Below are positions 27,360 through 36,756 of a stretch of 55,001 bases of DNA, piece by piece; the first letter of the stretch is position 1, and each line of letters starts with the position of its first letter. The notes under the pieces were generated by a model. It did no database searches and had not been told where the DNA came from. It was given only the letters and a program-made list of their open reading frames with translations. The DNA comes from Psychromonas ossibalaenae ATCC BAA-1528 (lineage in GTDB: Bacteria > Pseudomonadota > Gammaproteobacteria > Enterobacterales > Psychromonadaceae): positions 1 to 55,001 of the forward strand of contig NZ_KB907001.1 of assembly GCF_000381745.1 (NCBI RefSeq). Reading direction: 5' to 3'. Both the position numbers and the translations under genes were made by a program.

Positions 27360-27779
27360 TCAAATTCCTGTAATACATTGTTTAATAGAGTCTTCCATAC
27401 TGCACATTACCCGGCGACCATCGACTTCCACCAAACGTAGATGATTAAGCGTTTTTCTTAAAAAAAACTGCTTAATAAAACGTGATTCATCATCAGATGA
27501 AATATGAACTTCTCTAGCAAACATCAGCAAATATATATTATCGCCTAACTGGCCGAATAAAGCTTTACCAAAGAAAAATGAGCCTTTATCCGTTTCAATG
27601 GATGTATAAGCGATGCCGCCATCACATTTCATTTTAAAATCGAAGCTCTCCTTTTCTCCGTAATAATTCATTGCACATGAAGTTCCAATTAGAAACGGGA
27701 CGCTCAGTACAACCAATATGATCAGTAGTCCTCCCCCAAATAATAATGAGGGTTTGTTTTTAAATACTGAAAGGTTCAT
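27360..27779 (-). CDS. Small membrane-anchored periplasmic protein, ToxS-like position
   Basis: This 139-aa protein has one N-terminal membrane helix (about 12-32) and a periplasmic domain with four cysteines (C35, C52, C126, C135). I see no clear family match in sequence. Its size, topology and place 19 bp downstream of a ToxR-like gene match ToxS, TcpH and similar partners, which bind the periplasmic part of the regulator and protect or activate it. That role is inferred from context. The four cysteines could form disulfides or bond with the two periplasmic cysteines of the regulator. Confidence 0.7.
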   Translation of the reverse strand: MNLSVFKNKPSLLFGGGLLIILVVLSVPFLIGTSCAMNYYGEKESFDFKMKCDGGIAYTSIETDKGSFFFGKALFGQLGDNIYLLMFAREVHISSDDESRFIKQFFLRKTLNHLRLVEVDGRRVMCSMEDSIKQCITGI

Positions 27780-27798
27780 AAAAAATCAGGCCTTTTAT

Positions 27799-28377
27799 TT
27801 AATCGTCAGTTAACTTGCAATGTACTTTGTCAGGGGAGTCATCGCAAAAATAAATGCTGGAAAATGGAGAATAGATCTTATTAGCCAGGACAAGTATTAA
27901 AAACAATAATACGATTAGCGCTATAATATGTTTATAAAACCAGCCTCTATAAGGCTGTACTTGAGCAGTTAAAGCGGGATCCTGTAAATTATTATCCGTT
28001 TCGTCTAACGAATCCGCCTGTTCAGCTTTATTGATAACAGCTAAAGATTCAGAATCAAGCTCAAATCCCTCAACGAGAGAAAAATAAGCAGGTAAAATTT
28101 CGGCTTCAATATAATAGCCCCTGGAAGGTACTGTTGTTATACTGCTTTCAACACCAAGTTCCAGCAGTTTTCTGCGTAGACTTTTGATCGCAACACTAAG
28201 CGTATTATTGCTTACAACCCGATCCGGCCAGCCTATTTTAAGAAGATCCTCTCTTTCAACCACCTTTCCAGCCTGCAGTAATAATAAGCGTAATATCTTT
28301 ATTTCTGAGTGAGGCAGTTGAATTTTTTTATCATGCAGACACAAAGTGTGATGCTCAATTTTTATTTTTACTGTCAT
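27799..28377 (-). CDS. ToxR/CadC-type transmembrane transcription regulator
   Basis: The 192-aa protein has an N-terminal OmpR-type winged helix (about 1-95) with LPHSEIKILRLLLLQAGKVV, the recognition region VVSNNTLSVAIKSLRRKL and the final wing TVPSRGYYIE. An acidic linker, one membrane helix (about 146-167) and a short periplasmic tail follow. The tail holds two cysteines, C178 and C187, recalling the periplasmic cysteine pair of ToxR. Such proteins bind DNA while anchored in the inner membrane. The next gene encodes a likely periplasmic partner, and the gene is divergent from an outer-membrane barrel gene, a plausible target. Confidence 0.88.
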   Translation of the reverse strand: MTVKIKIEHHTLCLHDKKIQLPHSEIKILRLLLLQAGKVVEREDLLKIGWPDRVVSNNTLSVAIKSLRRKLLELGVESSITTVPSRGYYIEAEILPAYFSLVEGFELDSESLAVINKAEQADSLDETDNNLQDPALTAQVQPYRGWFYKHIIALIVLLFLILVLANKIYSPFSSIYFCDDSPDKVHCKLTDD

Positions 28378-28945
28378 ATCGACGTCTTCACAACCAACTT
28401 TAATCTTTGAATATAATGGGACTTAAACAAAAAACCCAAAAACATAACGTAACTTAAATTTATTTCATAGAGCAGCTGACACGTGGAACATACAATTAAT
28501 TCACTCCTGCTAAATAAGGAAACTGCAGTTTCTAATCCATATTTCTGTTTGCGTCAAAAACTTCGAGCTGCGCATAATACCCCTAAAGTGATACCGCGAC
28601 AACTATACATTCACTGACAAAGAATATTTATTATTCTAAATGTGAGCAATTACCCACCTGAAACACTCTTTTTAGTATAAAATTTCACTATATTAACCGC
28701 CACAGCCAGGATCCATGGCTTTCAGAAATAGTCCATTATAGCACTACTGATAATTGCACCAACTAATATATCCCTTATTTATCAATAAAATACATACACC
28801 TATTTGTACAGTATCTGTATCAGTAATAATCAATAATAGTTTTTGATTTCATTCTTCAGGTGAAGCTCCCTAAGCTGGTATCCCATTTAGCAACCCAGAC
28901 CTGAACAAGTAGATATATCAGGCATCTGAACAGATAGGACAAACT
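28378..28945. other. Long divergent control region between toxR-like and barrel genes
   Basis: These 568 bp separate the ToxR-like regulator (leftward) from the outer-membrane protein gene (rightward). The DNA is strongly AT-rich, especially 28600-28860, with no credible reading frame. AGGA stands before the ATG at 28946. The length and AT content fit a regulated promoter bound by a ToxR-type protein or H-NS, but I could not define operators. Confidence 0.5.
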
Positions 28946-29956
28946 ATGCTTAAACAGCTTTTCCCCGCGGCTCTACTTGTATTTACGATGAATACTTACG
29001 CCTCCGATGTTACAGCCATTCCTCAACAGTCGGGATGGGACGGATTTTTAATGGGAGGACTCGGCAATACGCAGTTTTCATCAAACTTTGTTTCCGGTAC
29101 TCAAATGAACAGCCTGTCATCCGCAGAGACAGATTCTCTTTACAATTCCCCCCACACAGAGTCTAGCTTCGCAGTGCAGTATAACTTTGATATTCGCTAC
29201 ACTTTTGCACACAGCGGTACACAGATTGTCTTAGGGAATCTAATGCAGGATGCATTACGTCTCGATTTCAGTCAGCAGCTTGGCATTCGTCAAAAGGTAA
29301 ATAATGAGGGTATTGTCTCCGTTTCCTATCTGTTTTCCGGTATGCCCAGCGAAGTCTGGGCTGATCCCTATCAGACAGATGCACAACGCAGCAGTACGGA
29401 AAAAAGCGCAAACGGTGTACGCCTAGGCTGGGAACAGGTATGGGCGACACCACTAACGCTAACTTACACACGACGAGAGCAGAGCCTGACAGAGGAGAGC
29501 AGCGGTCGTAGTTTAGACTTAACAGCTAATGAGCAGCAGAGCCTGGACCGCAACGGCACAATAAATTCGCTTGAAGGCGCCTACCGCTGGCGGCTGCAGA
29601 ATAATCAGCAGCTGACCGGTGCACTGATCTGGGAAAATTATGATCTGCAGGGAGATGCGATGAGTCGAACGCGTATCGGCGGACAGCTCACCCATAGCTT
29701 GTCCACTCAAAATTACACAATTGTCAGCAACCTTTATGCCGGTGCCTTACTCTATGATGAAAACAATCCTGTCTATGATACAAAAACCGACACCGCTGAA
29801 ACAGCAGTCAATGTCAGCCTGTTCAGACATAATCTCTTTGGAGTAAATTCACTAAGCGGGCTGGCTGCCGTCCTGTGGGGACAATCAAATTCCCAGGAAG
29901 ATTTCTTTGACTCAACGATCACCCGTGTTTCAGTCGGAGTTGTTTACAAATTTTAA
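28946..29956 (+). CDS. Outer-membrane beta-barrel protein, probably DUF2860 family
   Basis: The 336-aa protein has a signal peptide (about 1-19, ending at TYAS) and then alternating amphipathic strands. It ends in VSVGVVYKF with C-terminal phenylalanine, the signal for outer-membrane barrel insertion. The early GWDGFLMGGLGNTQFSSNF and overall size fit the DUF2860 proteins of Vibrio-like bacteria, whose role is unknown. The family call is from memory and less sure than the barrel call. It is divergent from the ToxR-like gene, and ToxR-type regulators often control outer-membrane proteins. Confidence 0.75.
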   Translation: MLKQLFPAALLVFTMNTYASDVTAIPQQSGWDGFLMGGLGNTQFSSNFVSGTQMNSLSSAETDSLYNSPHTESSFAVQYNFDIRYTFAHSGTQIVLGNLMQDALRLDFSQQLGIRQKVNNEGIVSVSYLFSGMPSEVWADPYQTDAQRSSTEKSANGVRLGWEQVWATPLTLTYTRREQSLTEESSGRSLDLTANEQQSLDRNGTINSLEGAYRWRLQNNQQLTGALIWENYDLQGDAMSRTRIGGQLTHSLSTQNYTIVSNLYAGALLYDENNPVYDTKTDTAETAVNVSLFRHNLFGVNSLSGLAAVLWGQSNSQEDFFDSTITRVSVGVVYKF

Positions 29957-30020
29957 AGCGGACTCAGCTGCGCAAAGTACTATGTCAGAATATTCAAGAC
30001 TCACTACAAGCCACTGCTTG

Positions 30021-31028
30021 TTATTGGATTTCTGACAATGCTTTTTTTATTTTTCCGACGGTTGCTGTATCAAGCCACTCGGTCCAAATTCCCGGATAAT
30101 GTGCTAAAAAATATTCGACGGTCTCTTCGCCATCAGCCTGCTGTTTTTCCATCCAGGCTAATAATTGATTCATTTGTACATTAGTAAATGAGCGCGCTGA
30201 AATGTAGGCTAATGCTTCAGGTGCATTTTTTGCAAACCTTTCAGTTACCACTGTATCAACAACAGACAGCGGATACATGGTGACTTTAGGCGCGGCGCAG
30301 TCATGTTGAATAATACATTCTTTAAAATACTGTTCGTCAGTTCCCGACCCGAAATCAACCTTGACCATTTTATACTTACCAAGCACTGATGTCGGCGCCC
30401 AGTAGTAACCAAACCATGCTTGTTTACGCTCATAAGCTTCAGCGATCGAGGCGGCAAGCGCTATGCCGGAACCTGGGTCAACTAAATCAAAACCGAACTT
30501 ATCTAACTGCAGCGCGCGAAACAGGTGCCCTGCTGAAATCCGGCAGTTCCAGCCGACAGGACACCCCATAAACACTGACTTACCGGGATTTTGCGGATCT
30601 CTGAATAGTGCTGCATTTGCTTTAATACCGGCAATCGTCGCTAATGCAGGATCTTTCTCCACCATATAATCAGGTACCCAAAAACCTTCTTCTCCGCCAT
30701 CGGATAATGGCGAACCGGCATAACGAATGACCCCTTGCTGTACACCAAGGTCTAATGCCTGCTTAAACGAGTTATTCCAGAACTCAGGGACAATATCCGG
30801 CTGCCCGGCAGCAATCATCGAAGCTCCCGTAGGCATAGTATCTCCGGCTATAACCTGAACGTCACAACCAAAACCATGCTCAAGAATAAAACGGTCGAGG
30901 CTGGCAATCAGAGTCGCAGAATCCCAGTTCATATCTGCAATACTGACTCTGCCACACTCACTGGAAAAAGCACTGCTGGAAAATGAAGTTAATGCTAGAA
31001 AAAATGAGGTGACAAGGAGTTTTCGCAT
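30021..31028 (-). CDS. Glycine-betaine/choline-type ABC binding protein (OpuAC/ProX family), orphan
   Basis: The 335-aa periplasmic protein has a Sec signal peptide (about 1-22, SSAFSS) and an OpuAC-type substrate-binding domain: CGRVSIADMNWDSATL, then DIVPEFWNNSFKQ, GFWVPDYMVEK, and FGYYWAPTSVLGKYKMVKV near 205-224, where Trp and Tyr residues form the aromatic box for quaternary amines. Such proteins deliver betaine, choline or carnitine to an ABC importer. No permease or ATPase gene is nearby, so it must work with a transporter encoded elsewhere. AGGGA precedes the ATG. Confidence 0.88.
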   Translation of the reverse strand: MRKLLVTSFFLALTSFSSSAFSSECGRVSIADMNWDSATLIASLDRFILEHGFGCDVQVIAGDTMPTGASMIAAGQPDIVPEFWNNSFKQALDLGVQQGVIRYAGSPLSDGGEEGFWVPDYMVEKDPALATIAGIKANAALFRDPQNPGKSVFMGCPVGWNCRISAGHLFRALQLDKFGFDLVDPGSGIALAASIAEAYERKQAWFGYYWAPTSVLGKYKMVKVDFGSGTDEQYFKECIIQHDCAAPKVTMYPLSVVDTVVTERFAKNAPEALAYISARSFTNVQMNQLLAWMEKQQADGEETVEYFLAHYPGIWTEWLDTATVGKIKKALSEIQ

Positions 31029-31511
31029 ACTAATATCCCTATTATTTAGAATCCATTTATAGCGTACAACACTGTTACTTGTTTTGTATAAAAAACATGC
31101 ATTATTCTTCTAGATTAAAGTAGAAGAGTTATAAACTACCAGCCTCTACTCCTACCGAAATTATTGATGTATAAAACAATAGCTTGCAAAAATTATCAGC
31201 GACATTCATATAAACCTTATAAAAATGAGTAAAAAATGACCGTTATGTAGATCACAATATTACTGTTGACGACTTTTATTTTTTTATTAAATAGACATTA
31301 TAGGGACCGGTCCCGGGACCAGTCCCAAAAACCGGGTAAGAGTGAACAATTTTACCGAAGAACTTAATAAATTCTTCAGCGCAGAGATTCTCATTAACCG
31401 GAGCAATGACCACGTTTACTTAAAATGCCTTTTAAAACAAGGTGTAGGAAGGAAATACAGCAAATCCAGACTGCTTATATGATTAAGCTTTAATACAATA
31501 AGGAAACAACA
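31029..31511. other. Divergent regulatory region upstream of lamB
   Basis: These 483 bp separate the orphan binding-protein gene from lamB. The first part (31029-31260) is AT-rich. A promoter-like TTGACG (31265-31270), two tandem 12-bp palindromes (31303-31326) and a 21-bp inverted repeat GAAGAAC-TTAATAA-ATTCTTC (31357-31377) follow. The remaining 130 bp form the lamB leader. No small gene is seen. Confidence 0.55.
31265..31326 (+). promoter_or_regulatory. Putative lamB promoter and tandem palindromic operator
   Basis: TTGACG (31265-31270) and TAAATA (31288-31293) with a 17-bp spacer form a plausible promoter. At 31303-31326, just around the expected transcription start, lie GGGACCGGTCCC (a perfect 12-bp palindrome) and directly after it GGGACCAGTCCC (one mismatch). 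Two head-to-tail operator half-turns at +1 suggest a repressor. The binding protein is unknown; the role is inferred. Confidence 0.5.
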
Positions 31512-32705
31512 ATGAAACTATTACCTCTTGCAGGCGCAATTTCTGCAGCACTATTATCAGCAAATGTAACGGCAGAAACGTCTCCTCTAGAATTTAACGG
31601 TTACATGCGCGGCGGTGTAGGCCTGGGCAGTGAAAGCGGCTCTAATCCAAAATGGGAAGTCAACAAAGTTGGACGTTTAGGTAACGAAAATGACCTCTAC
31701 GGTGAATTTGGTTTTAAAAAAGAAGTTTTTAATGACGGTGAAACTTCATATGTTGTTGATTCAATGCTTAAGTACTGGGCTGGTCAGGACGGAGCCGGAG
31801 GTGATGTAGAAGTTGCACAGTTTAATGTACAGGCCAAGGGGCTGTTTGAAGATAAAGATATTGTTCTTTGGGGCGGTAAACGTTACTACCAGCGTCATGA
31901 CGTGCATATTCTTGACTCTTACTACTGGGATATAAGCGGTACAGGTGCAGGTATTGAACATATCAATATGGGCCCGGGTAAATTATCTATGGCATTGATT
32001 CAAGATGAAGTTACAGGTGACCTTGATGACGGTCAGGAAATCACTGCAGTGATAGCTGACATCCGTTATGCAGGTATTCCTCTATGGAACAGGGCTGATT
32101 TGGAAGTAGGTGTTGACTACAACTACGGGCATGAAAGAAACGGCCAGTCGATTGATGCAGATGACAGTATATTGTTGACCGCCAGCATAACGCAGAACTT
32201 AGATGCCGGTTTTAATAAAACCATTTTACAAGCAGCCACTGCCGGATATGCAGAACAGATGACAGGTTACGGTTCAGGTAACGGAATAAAACGTGATGTT
32301 AATGATAACGATGCTTCAGGCTACCGTATTATCAACTGGGGTGTAATATCTTTAAGTGATGATATCGAATTTGGTCACTCAGTACTTTTTGCCGCTGCAG
32401 GAGATGTTGACGGTACTGATACTGATGACACGCTGTTCAGTGCTGTTGCTCGTCCAATGTACAAATGGACAGAGAAGATGCGTACCATAGTAGAAGTAGG
32501 CGGCTTTACACAGACAATTAACGATATTGACGGTGCCGGCAGTAAATTTACTGTTGCACAGGCATGGGTGCCACAGGTCGGTTTCTGGTCGCGTCCTGAA
32601 ATTCGGGTTTTTGCAAGCTACATGAATGATTACGAAAATGAAACAGCATTTAACGGCGCAGACAGCGAAGTTAGTGTGGGTATGCAGGCTGAAGCATGGT
32701 GGTAA
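31512..32705 (+). CDS. lamB: Maltoporin-like carbohydrate porin LamB
   Basis: The 397-aa outer-membrane porin has a signal peptide (about 1-21, NVTA) and the LamB opening EFNGYMRGGVGLG, followed by GRLGNENDLYGEFGF. The conserved block WGGKRYYQRHDVHILDSYYWDISGTGAG near 119-145 includes residues of the sugar-guiding aromatic slide. It ends in EAWW, an aromatic C-terminus as in other LamB barrels. It should admit maltodextrins or related sugars. AAGGAA precedes the ATG. No mal genes adjoin it, and its own promoter region carries distinctive palindromes. Confidence 0.9.
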   Translation: MKLLPLAGAISAALLSANVTAETSPLEFNGYMRGGVGLGSESGSNPKWEVNKVGRLGNENDLYGEFGFKKEVFNDGETSYVVDSMLKYWAGQDGAGGDVEVAQFNVQAKGLFEDKDIVLWGGKRYYQRHDVHILDSYYWDISGTGAGIEHINMGPGKLSMALIQDEVTGDLDDGQEITAVIADIRYAGIPLWNRADLEVGVDYNYGHERNGQSIDADDSILLTASITQNLDAGFNKTILQAATAGYAEQMTGYGSGNGIKRDVNDNDASGYRIINWGVISLSDDIEFGHSVLFAAAGDVDGTDTDDTLFSAVARPMYKWTEKMRTIVEVGGFTQTINDIDGAGSKFTVAQAWVPQVGFWSRPEIRVFASYMNDYENETAFNGADSEVSVGMQAEAWW

Positions 32706-32729
32706 ACCTAGACTGACCTGACAATCAGA

Positions 32730-32760
32730 TTAACAGGAGCCGGTGGCTCCTGTTAATCTT
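32730..32760 (+). terminator. Bidirectional terminator between lamB and ubiF
   Basis: TTAACAGGAGCC (32730-32741) pairs with GGCTCCTGTTAA across a two-base loop, followed by TCTTC. The perfect stem between convergent genes suggests use in both directions. Confidence 0.75.
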
Positions 32761-32790
32761 CAACATTATCTCTTTAAGCACAAATACTCA

Positions 32791-33951
32791 CTACTGTAGT
32801 CCCATCGCATATTTCATCACTCTGTTTTTAAGGACCCCGCTGTTCTGTGCCAGTCCTAAAATGCCTTTACGTAACAAGCGCACCGAACTTAATTCACACT
32901 TACTGCCTTTATAAAAAACATCCATAGCCGTCTGCATTAGTAAATTGGCCGGTTTACGTCTGTTTTCGTAACGTTTTAATATACTCTGCAGCGGCAGATC
33001 GCTGCTGTTGTGCAGAAGATCCACTAAACATTCAACATCCTTAAATCCCAGGTTTACCCCCTGACCTGCTAAGGGGTTAATGGTATGAGCAGCATCACCT
33101 AACAAAACACATACACCTTTATAATAACGCTGCGCATGACGGCGAGTCAGAGGAAATGAACCTTTGTCTTGAACTTCAAAATCAAAATCTAAAGAGGCAA
33201 ACTCAGCTTTTATCACTTCTTTTAACTGCGCATTAGATAATGACTTTAACTGATTGATTTTTAGTGGATGATGATACCAGACTAAACTGGCATTATTATC
33301 TGCAAGCGGTAAAAATGCACAGGGTCCCGTTTCTCGGAACTCCTGCCAGGTAATGTCCTGCTGACCACGATTTGTTTTAATATTAATCAGCATACACTGC
33401 TGACGATAATCCCATGCTGTAATACCAATATTTAACAACTGCCGAACAGTAGAGTTTGCACCGTCACAGGCAATTAACAGATCTGCACTGATTTGCGTAT
33501 TATTGTCTAAGTTTATCGACACGCCTGAATCCGCGTTAGTGATGCTGTTAACCTGTCTGTTTTCGTGGAAAGTAACGTTATCAAGTTCTTTCAGCGCCTG
33601 CCATAATACAGCCTGGATCCAGCGATTTTCGGCAATATAACCTAAAGCGTCGATACCAATATCTGCACTGTCAAATTTCAATCTGGCACTGCCTTTTTCC
33701 CAGGTCTGTAAGCCCCGGTAAGCACAAAGGCGGTTTGCGGGGATCTGCTCCCATACTCCGGCCTGCTCTAATAGATTTTTACTTTGCGCGCTAAAGGCCG
33801 ATACACGCAGGTCAAAGATTTCGTCTGCAGACGGAGTAGTACAGGGCGTTTTTTCCACCAGATGAATAATATCCCCCTGCCGGGCTAATAATAATGCAGT
33901 TAATGCGCCAACCATACCGCCGCCGATTATTATTACTTCTCTGTTCTGCAT
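32791..33951 (-). CDS. ubiF: FAD-dependent ubiquinone-biosynthesis hydroxylase (UbiF)
   Basis: The 386-aa flavoprotein hydroxylates the ubiquinone ring. The N-terminal FAD-binding IIIGGGMVGALTALLLARQG (about 7-26), a middle DG-type motif (IACDGANSTVRQLL) and the late GDAAHTINPLAGQGVNLGFKDVECL (about 281-305) are diagnostic of the UbiH/UbiF/VisC group. The assignment to UbiF (C6 hydroxylation in the last ring-modifying steps) rests mainly on its place next to and divergent from miaB, as in E. coli, and on its length (E. coli UbiF 391 aa). AGGGA precedes the ATG. Confidence 0.88.
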   Translation of the reverse strand: MQNREVIIIGGGMVGALTALLLARQGDIIHLVEKTPCTTPSADEIFDLRVSAFSAQSKNLLEQAGVWEQIPANRLCAYRGLQTWEKGSARLKFDSADIGIDALGYIAENRWIQAVLWQALKELDNVTFHENRQVNSITNADSGVSINLDNNTQISADLLIACDGANSTVRQLLNIGITAWDYRQQCMLINIKTNRGQQDITWQEFRETGPCAFLPLADNNASLVWYHHPLKINQLKSLSNAQLKEVIKAEFASLDFDFEVQDKGSFPLTRRHAQRYYKGVCVLLGDAAHTINPLAGQGVNLGFKDVECLVDLLHNSSDLPLQSILKRYENRRKPANLLMQTAMDVFYKGSKCELSSVRLLRKGILGLAQNSGVLKNRVMKYAMGLQ

Positions 33952-34126
33952 TATTATTTCCCTGAAAATTTTAAACTCTGTTTATTGTAATCAAATTATC
34001 CTGACTTATGGAAAAATAATAGATAAAAACACAAAATTTCAAAAACTTATTTCCCCACTGTTTATAAGCGCTTTAGCGGTTATTAAGAGAGTTAAACAAA
34101 AAGTAGCATGATTGCGGTGAAGTGCG

Positions 34127-34132
34127 TAAAAT
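34127..34132 (+). promoter_or_regulatory. Putative -10 box of miaB
   Basis: TAAAAT followed by GCGACC stands 25 bases before the ATG at 34158, which places the transcription start at about 34139 and a short leader before miaB. The -35 region (TAGCAT at 17 bp) is weak. Confidence 0.4.
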
Positions 34133-34157
34133 GCGACCTCTTTTTATAGAACACAGT

Positions 34158-35603
34158 ATGAGTAAACAGATTATGAGCATGAAATTACACGTCAAAACTT
34201 GGGGTTGTCAGATGAATGAATACGATTCATCAAAAATGGCAGACCTGTTAAATTCAAGCAACGGTTATACCGCCGTAGATAATGCAGAAGATGCAGACGT
34301 TATTTTGCTTAATACTTGTTCAATTCGTGAAAAAGCCCAGGAAAAAGTATTTCACCAGCTGGGGCGCTGGAAAAAATTAAAAGATAAAAAACCTGATTTA
34401 ATTATTGGTGTCGGCGGCTGTGTTGCGTCTCAGGAAGGCAAAGCAATTCGCCGCCGCGCACCTTATGTTGATATTGTTTTCGGCCCGCAGACTCTGCACC
34501 GTTTACCGGAGATGATTAAGCAGGTTAAAGAGAATCACGGCACCGTCGTTGATGTCAGTTTCCCTGAAATTGAAAAGTTTGATGCCTTACCTGAGCCGCG
34601 CGCAGAAGGTGCAACTGCATTTGTTTCAATTATGGAAGGCTGCTCAAAATACTGTACTTACTGTATTGTTCCTTATACTCGCGGTGAAGAAGTCAGCCGC
34701 CCGCTTGATGATATCTTATTAGAAGTTGCGCAGTTAGCTGAACAGGGCGTACGTGAAATTAACCTGTTAGGCCAGAATGTAAACTCATTTATCGGTGCAA
34801 CTCACGACGGCGGTATTTGTAGTTTTGCCGAGCTATTACGTTATGTAGCCTCAATTGACGGCATTGACCGTTTACGCTACACCACTAGTAACCCGATTGA
34901 TTTTGGTGATGATATTATTGACGTTTATAGCGATACGCCTGAATTAGTGGATTTCTTACACTTACCGGTCCAGGCCGGTGCAGACCGTATTCTCAGCCTG
35001 ATGAAACGCGGCCACACGGCAGATGAATACAAAGAAAGAATTGCCAGCCTGAAAGCCGTTCGTCCTAATCTGACGGTAAGCTCTGACTTTATTGTTGGTT
35101 TCCCGAATGAAACCGATGCTGATTTTCAGGAAACCATGGATCTAATTAATTACATCGGTTTTGATACCAGCTACAGCTTTATCTACAGCCAGCGTCCGGG
35201 TACACCGGCGGCTGATATGCCCGATGATGTTACCTTAGAAACTAAAAAACAGCGTTTAGCTGTCTTACAGGACAGAATCCATCAGAATTCACAATTGATC
35301 GGACGCCGTATGGTCGGCTCTGTACAGCGTATTTTAGTAGAAGGTCCTTCACGTAAAAATATTATGGAACTGTGCGGGCGTACAGAAAACAACCGTATTG
35401 TTAACTTTGAAGGTGATCATCGCTCAATCGGCGGTTTCGTTGATGTTGAAATTACCGAAGTACATACCAACTCAATTCGCGGTAAGTTTATCCGCGGTGA
35501 AGCTGATATGAATCTACGTGAATCAATTCGTCCCAGCGATATCGTTAACAAACATGAGAAAAACCTCGGTGTGGAAACATTCACACCTGAGTTAAACGGT
35601 TAA
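34158..35603 (+). CDS. miaB: tRNA-2-methylthio-N6-isopentenyladenosine synthase MiaB
   Basis: MiaB is a radical-SAM methylthiotransferase that adds a methylthio group to i6A37 of tRNAs. The N-terminal UPF0004 domain ([40 protein letters not shown]) holds the three cysteines of the auxiliary cluster. The radical-SAM motif is CSKYCTYC, and a C-terminal TRAM domain covers the last 65 residues. I chose the ATG at 34158 (481 aa, E. coli 474); frames from GTG 34122 or ATG 34131 would run through the probable promoter. ATGs at 34173 and 34179 are also possible. A hairpin separates it from ybeZ. Confidence 0.95.
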   Translation: MSKQIMSMKLHVKTWGCQMNEYDSSKMADLLNSSNGYTAVDNAEDADVILLNTCSIREKAQEKVFHQLGRWKKLKDKKPDLIIGVGGCVASQEGKAIRRRAPYVDIVFGPQTLHRLPEMIKQVKENHGTVVDVSFPEIEKFDALPEPRAEGATAFVSIMEGCSKYCTYCIVPYTRGEEVSRPLDDILLEVAQLAEQGVREINLLGQNVNSFIGATHDGGICSFAELLRYVASIDGIDRLRYTTSNPIDFGDDIIDVYSDTPELVDFLHLPVQAGADRILSLMKRGHTADEYKERIASLKAVRPNLTVSSDFIVGFPNETDADFQETMDLINYIGFDTSYSFIYSQRPGTPAADMPDDVTLETKKQRLAVLQDRIHQNSQLIGRRMVGSVQRILVEGPSRKNIMELCGRTENNRIVNFEGDHRSIGGFVDVEITEVHTNSIRGKFIRGEADMNLRESIRPSDIVNKHEKNLGVETFTPELNG

Positions 35604-35613
35604 TATATCCCCC

Positions 35614-35645
35614 AAAACGGGTATACATTTTTATACCCGTTTTAT
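35614..35645 (+). terminator. Terminator after miaB, with MITE-end-like arms
   Basis: AAAACGGGTATA (35614-35625) and TATACCCGTTTT (35632-35643) form a perfect 12-bp stem with a 6-base loop and a T-run. The arms contain the same ATACCCGTT core as the ends of the MITE-like element at 437-701. Confidence 0.75.
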
Positions 35646-35721
35646 ATAACTGCCCGGCAGCATATAACTTTCATTAATAAACTGATTCAAACAACTTCAT
35701 CTGAAATAAGGTTCCATTATT

Positions 35722-36756
35722 TTGACAACAAAACTGACTACCGTTCATCTTGATTTAGTACCAGAAGACAGCAACCGTTTAGCGGTATTATGCGGATCTT
35801 TTGATGACAACCTTAAACAGATTGAGCGTCGTTTAGGTGTTGAGATTATTTATAAAAACTCACACTTCCAGGTTGTCGGCGAGCATCGTTATGCTCAGGC
35901 ATGTTCGGATCTTTTAAAAGATCTGTATATAGACACCATGCCGGTCAAAGGTAAAACAGCAGCTTTATCAGATGAAGAGGTGCATCTAGCACTGCAGGAT
36001 TTAATCTCCCACCACCGCTTATTAGAAGCCAAATCTGCAGACGATCAGGTCGGTTATCAGAGCCTGTCAATTAAAACCAAACGTGGTGTTATTAAACCCC
36101 GCGGTGAAAATCAAACCAAATACGTCAGCAACATATTAAGAAATGACATCAGTTTTGGTATCGGGCCAGCCGGTACGGGTAAAACCTATTTAGCAGTTGC
36201 CTGTGCAGTTGAAGCTTTAGAACGCCAGGAAGTGCGACGTATTTTACTGACCCGTCCAGCCGTTGAAGCCGGTGAAAAGTTGGGTTTCCTACCCGGCGAT
36301 CTGTCCCAAAAAGTAGATCCTTACCTGCGCCCGTTATATGACGCTTTATTTGAAATGTTAGGTTTTGAAAAAGTTGAAAAACTAATTGAACGAAATGTTA
36401 TTGAGATTGCCCCATTAGCATACATGCGCGGCCGTACTTTAAATGACGCATTTGTTATTCTTGATGAAAGTCAGAATACCACGGTTGAACAGATGAAAAT
36501 GTTCTTAACCCGAATTGGGTTTAATTCAACCGCAGTGATTACCGGTGATATCACGCAGATTGATCTGCCTCGTCATCAGAAATCGGGCCTGCGCCATGCA
36601 ATAGAAGTGCTTGGTGAGGTTGAAGAGGATATCAGCTTTAGTTTCTTCGCTGCCGAAGATGTGGTGCGTCACCCGGTTGTAGCACGTATTGTTAAAGCTT
36701 ATGAAGCATTTGACCGTAAAGCTGAGATTGCAGCTTCTGAATTAGGTAATAAATAA
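35722..36756 (+). CDS. ybeZ: PhoH-like ATPase YbeZ
   Basis: The 344-aa cytosolic protein (E. coli YbeZ 346 aa) has a PhoH domain with Walker A in [12 protein letters not shown] (about 149-160) and Walker B in [11 protein letters not shown] (about 246-256). YbeZ is associated with the RNase YbeY and is probably an RNA-linked ATPase. The start is a TTG at 35722, with TAAGG about 10 bases before it; the first residues align with the family. Its stop overlaps the ybeY start (TAATG), so translation is coupled. The order ybeZ-ybeY-corC-lnt matches E. coli. Confidence 0.94.
   Translation: MTTKLTTVHLDLVPEDSNRLAVLCGSFDDNLKQIERRLGVEIIYKNSHFQVVGEHRYAQACSDLLKDLYIDTMPVKGKTAALSDEEVHLALQDLISHHRLLEAKSADDQVGYQSLSIKTKRGVIKPRGENQTKYVSNILRNDISFGIGPAGTGKTYLAVACAVEALERQEVRRILLTRPAVEAGEKLGFLPGDLSQKVDPYLRPLYDALFEMLGFEKVEKLIERNVIEIAPLAYMRGRTLNDAFVILDESQNTTVEQMKMFLTRIGFNSTAVITGDITQIDLPRHQKSGLRHAIEVLGEVEEDISFSFFAAEDVVRHPVVARIVKAYEAFDRKAEIAASELGNK

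Noticed and set aside
33952..34121. tRNA genes expected near ubiF/miaB by analogy with E. coli
   Set aside because: No cloverleaf or TPsiC-type sequence is visible in this gap or elsewhere in the window.
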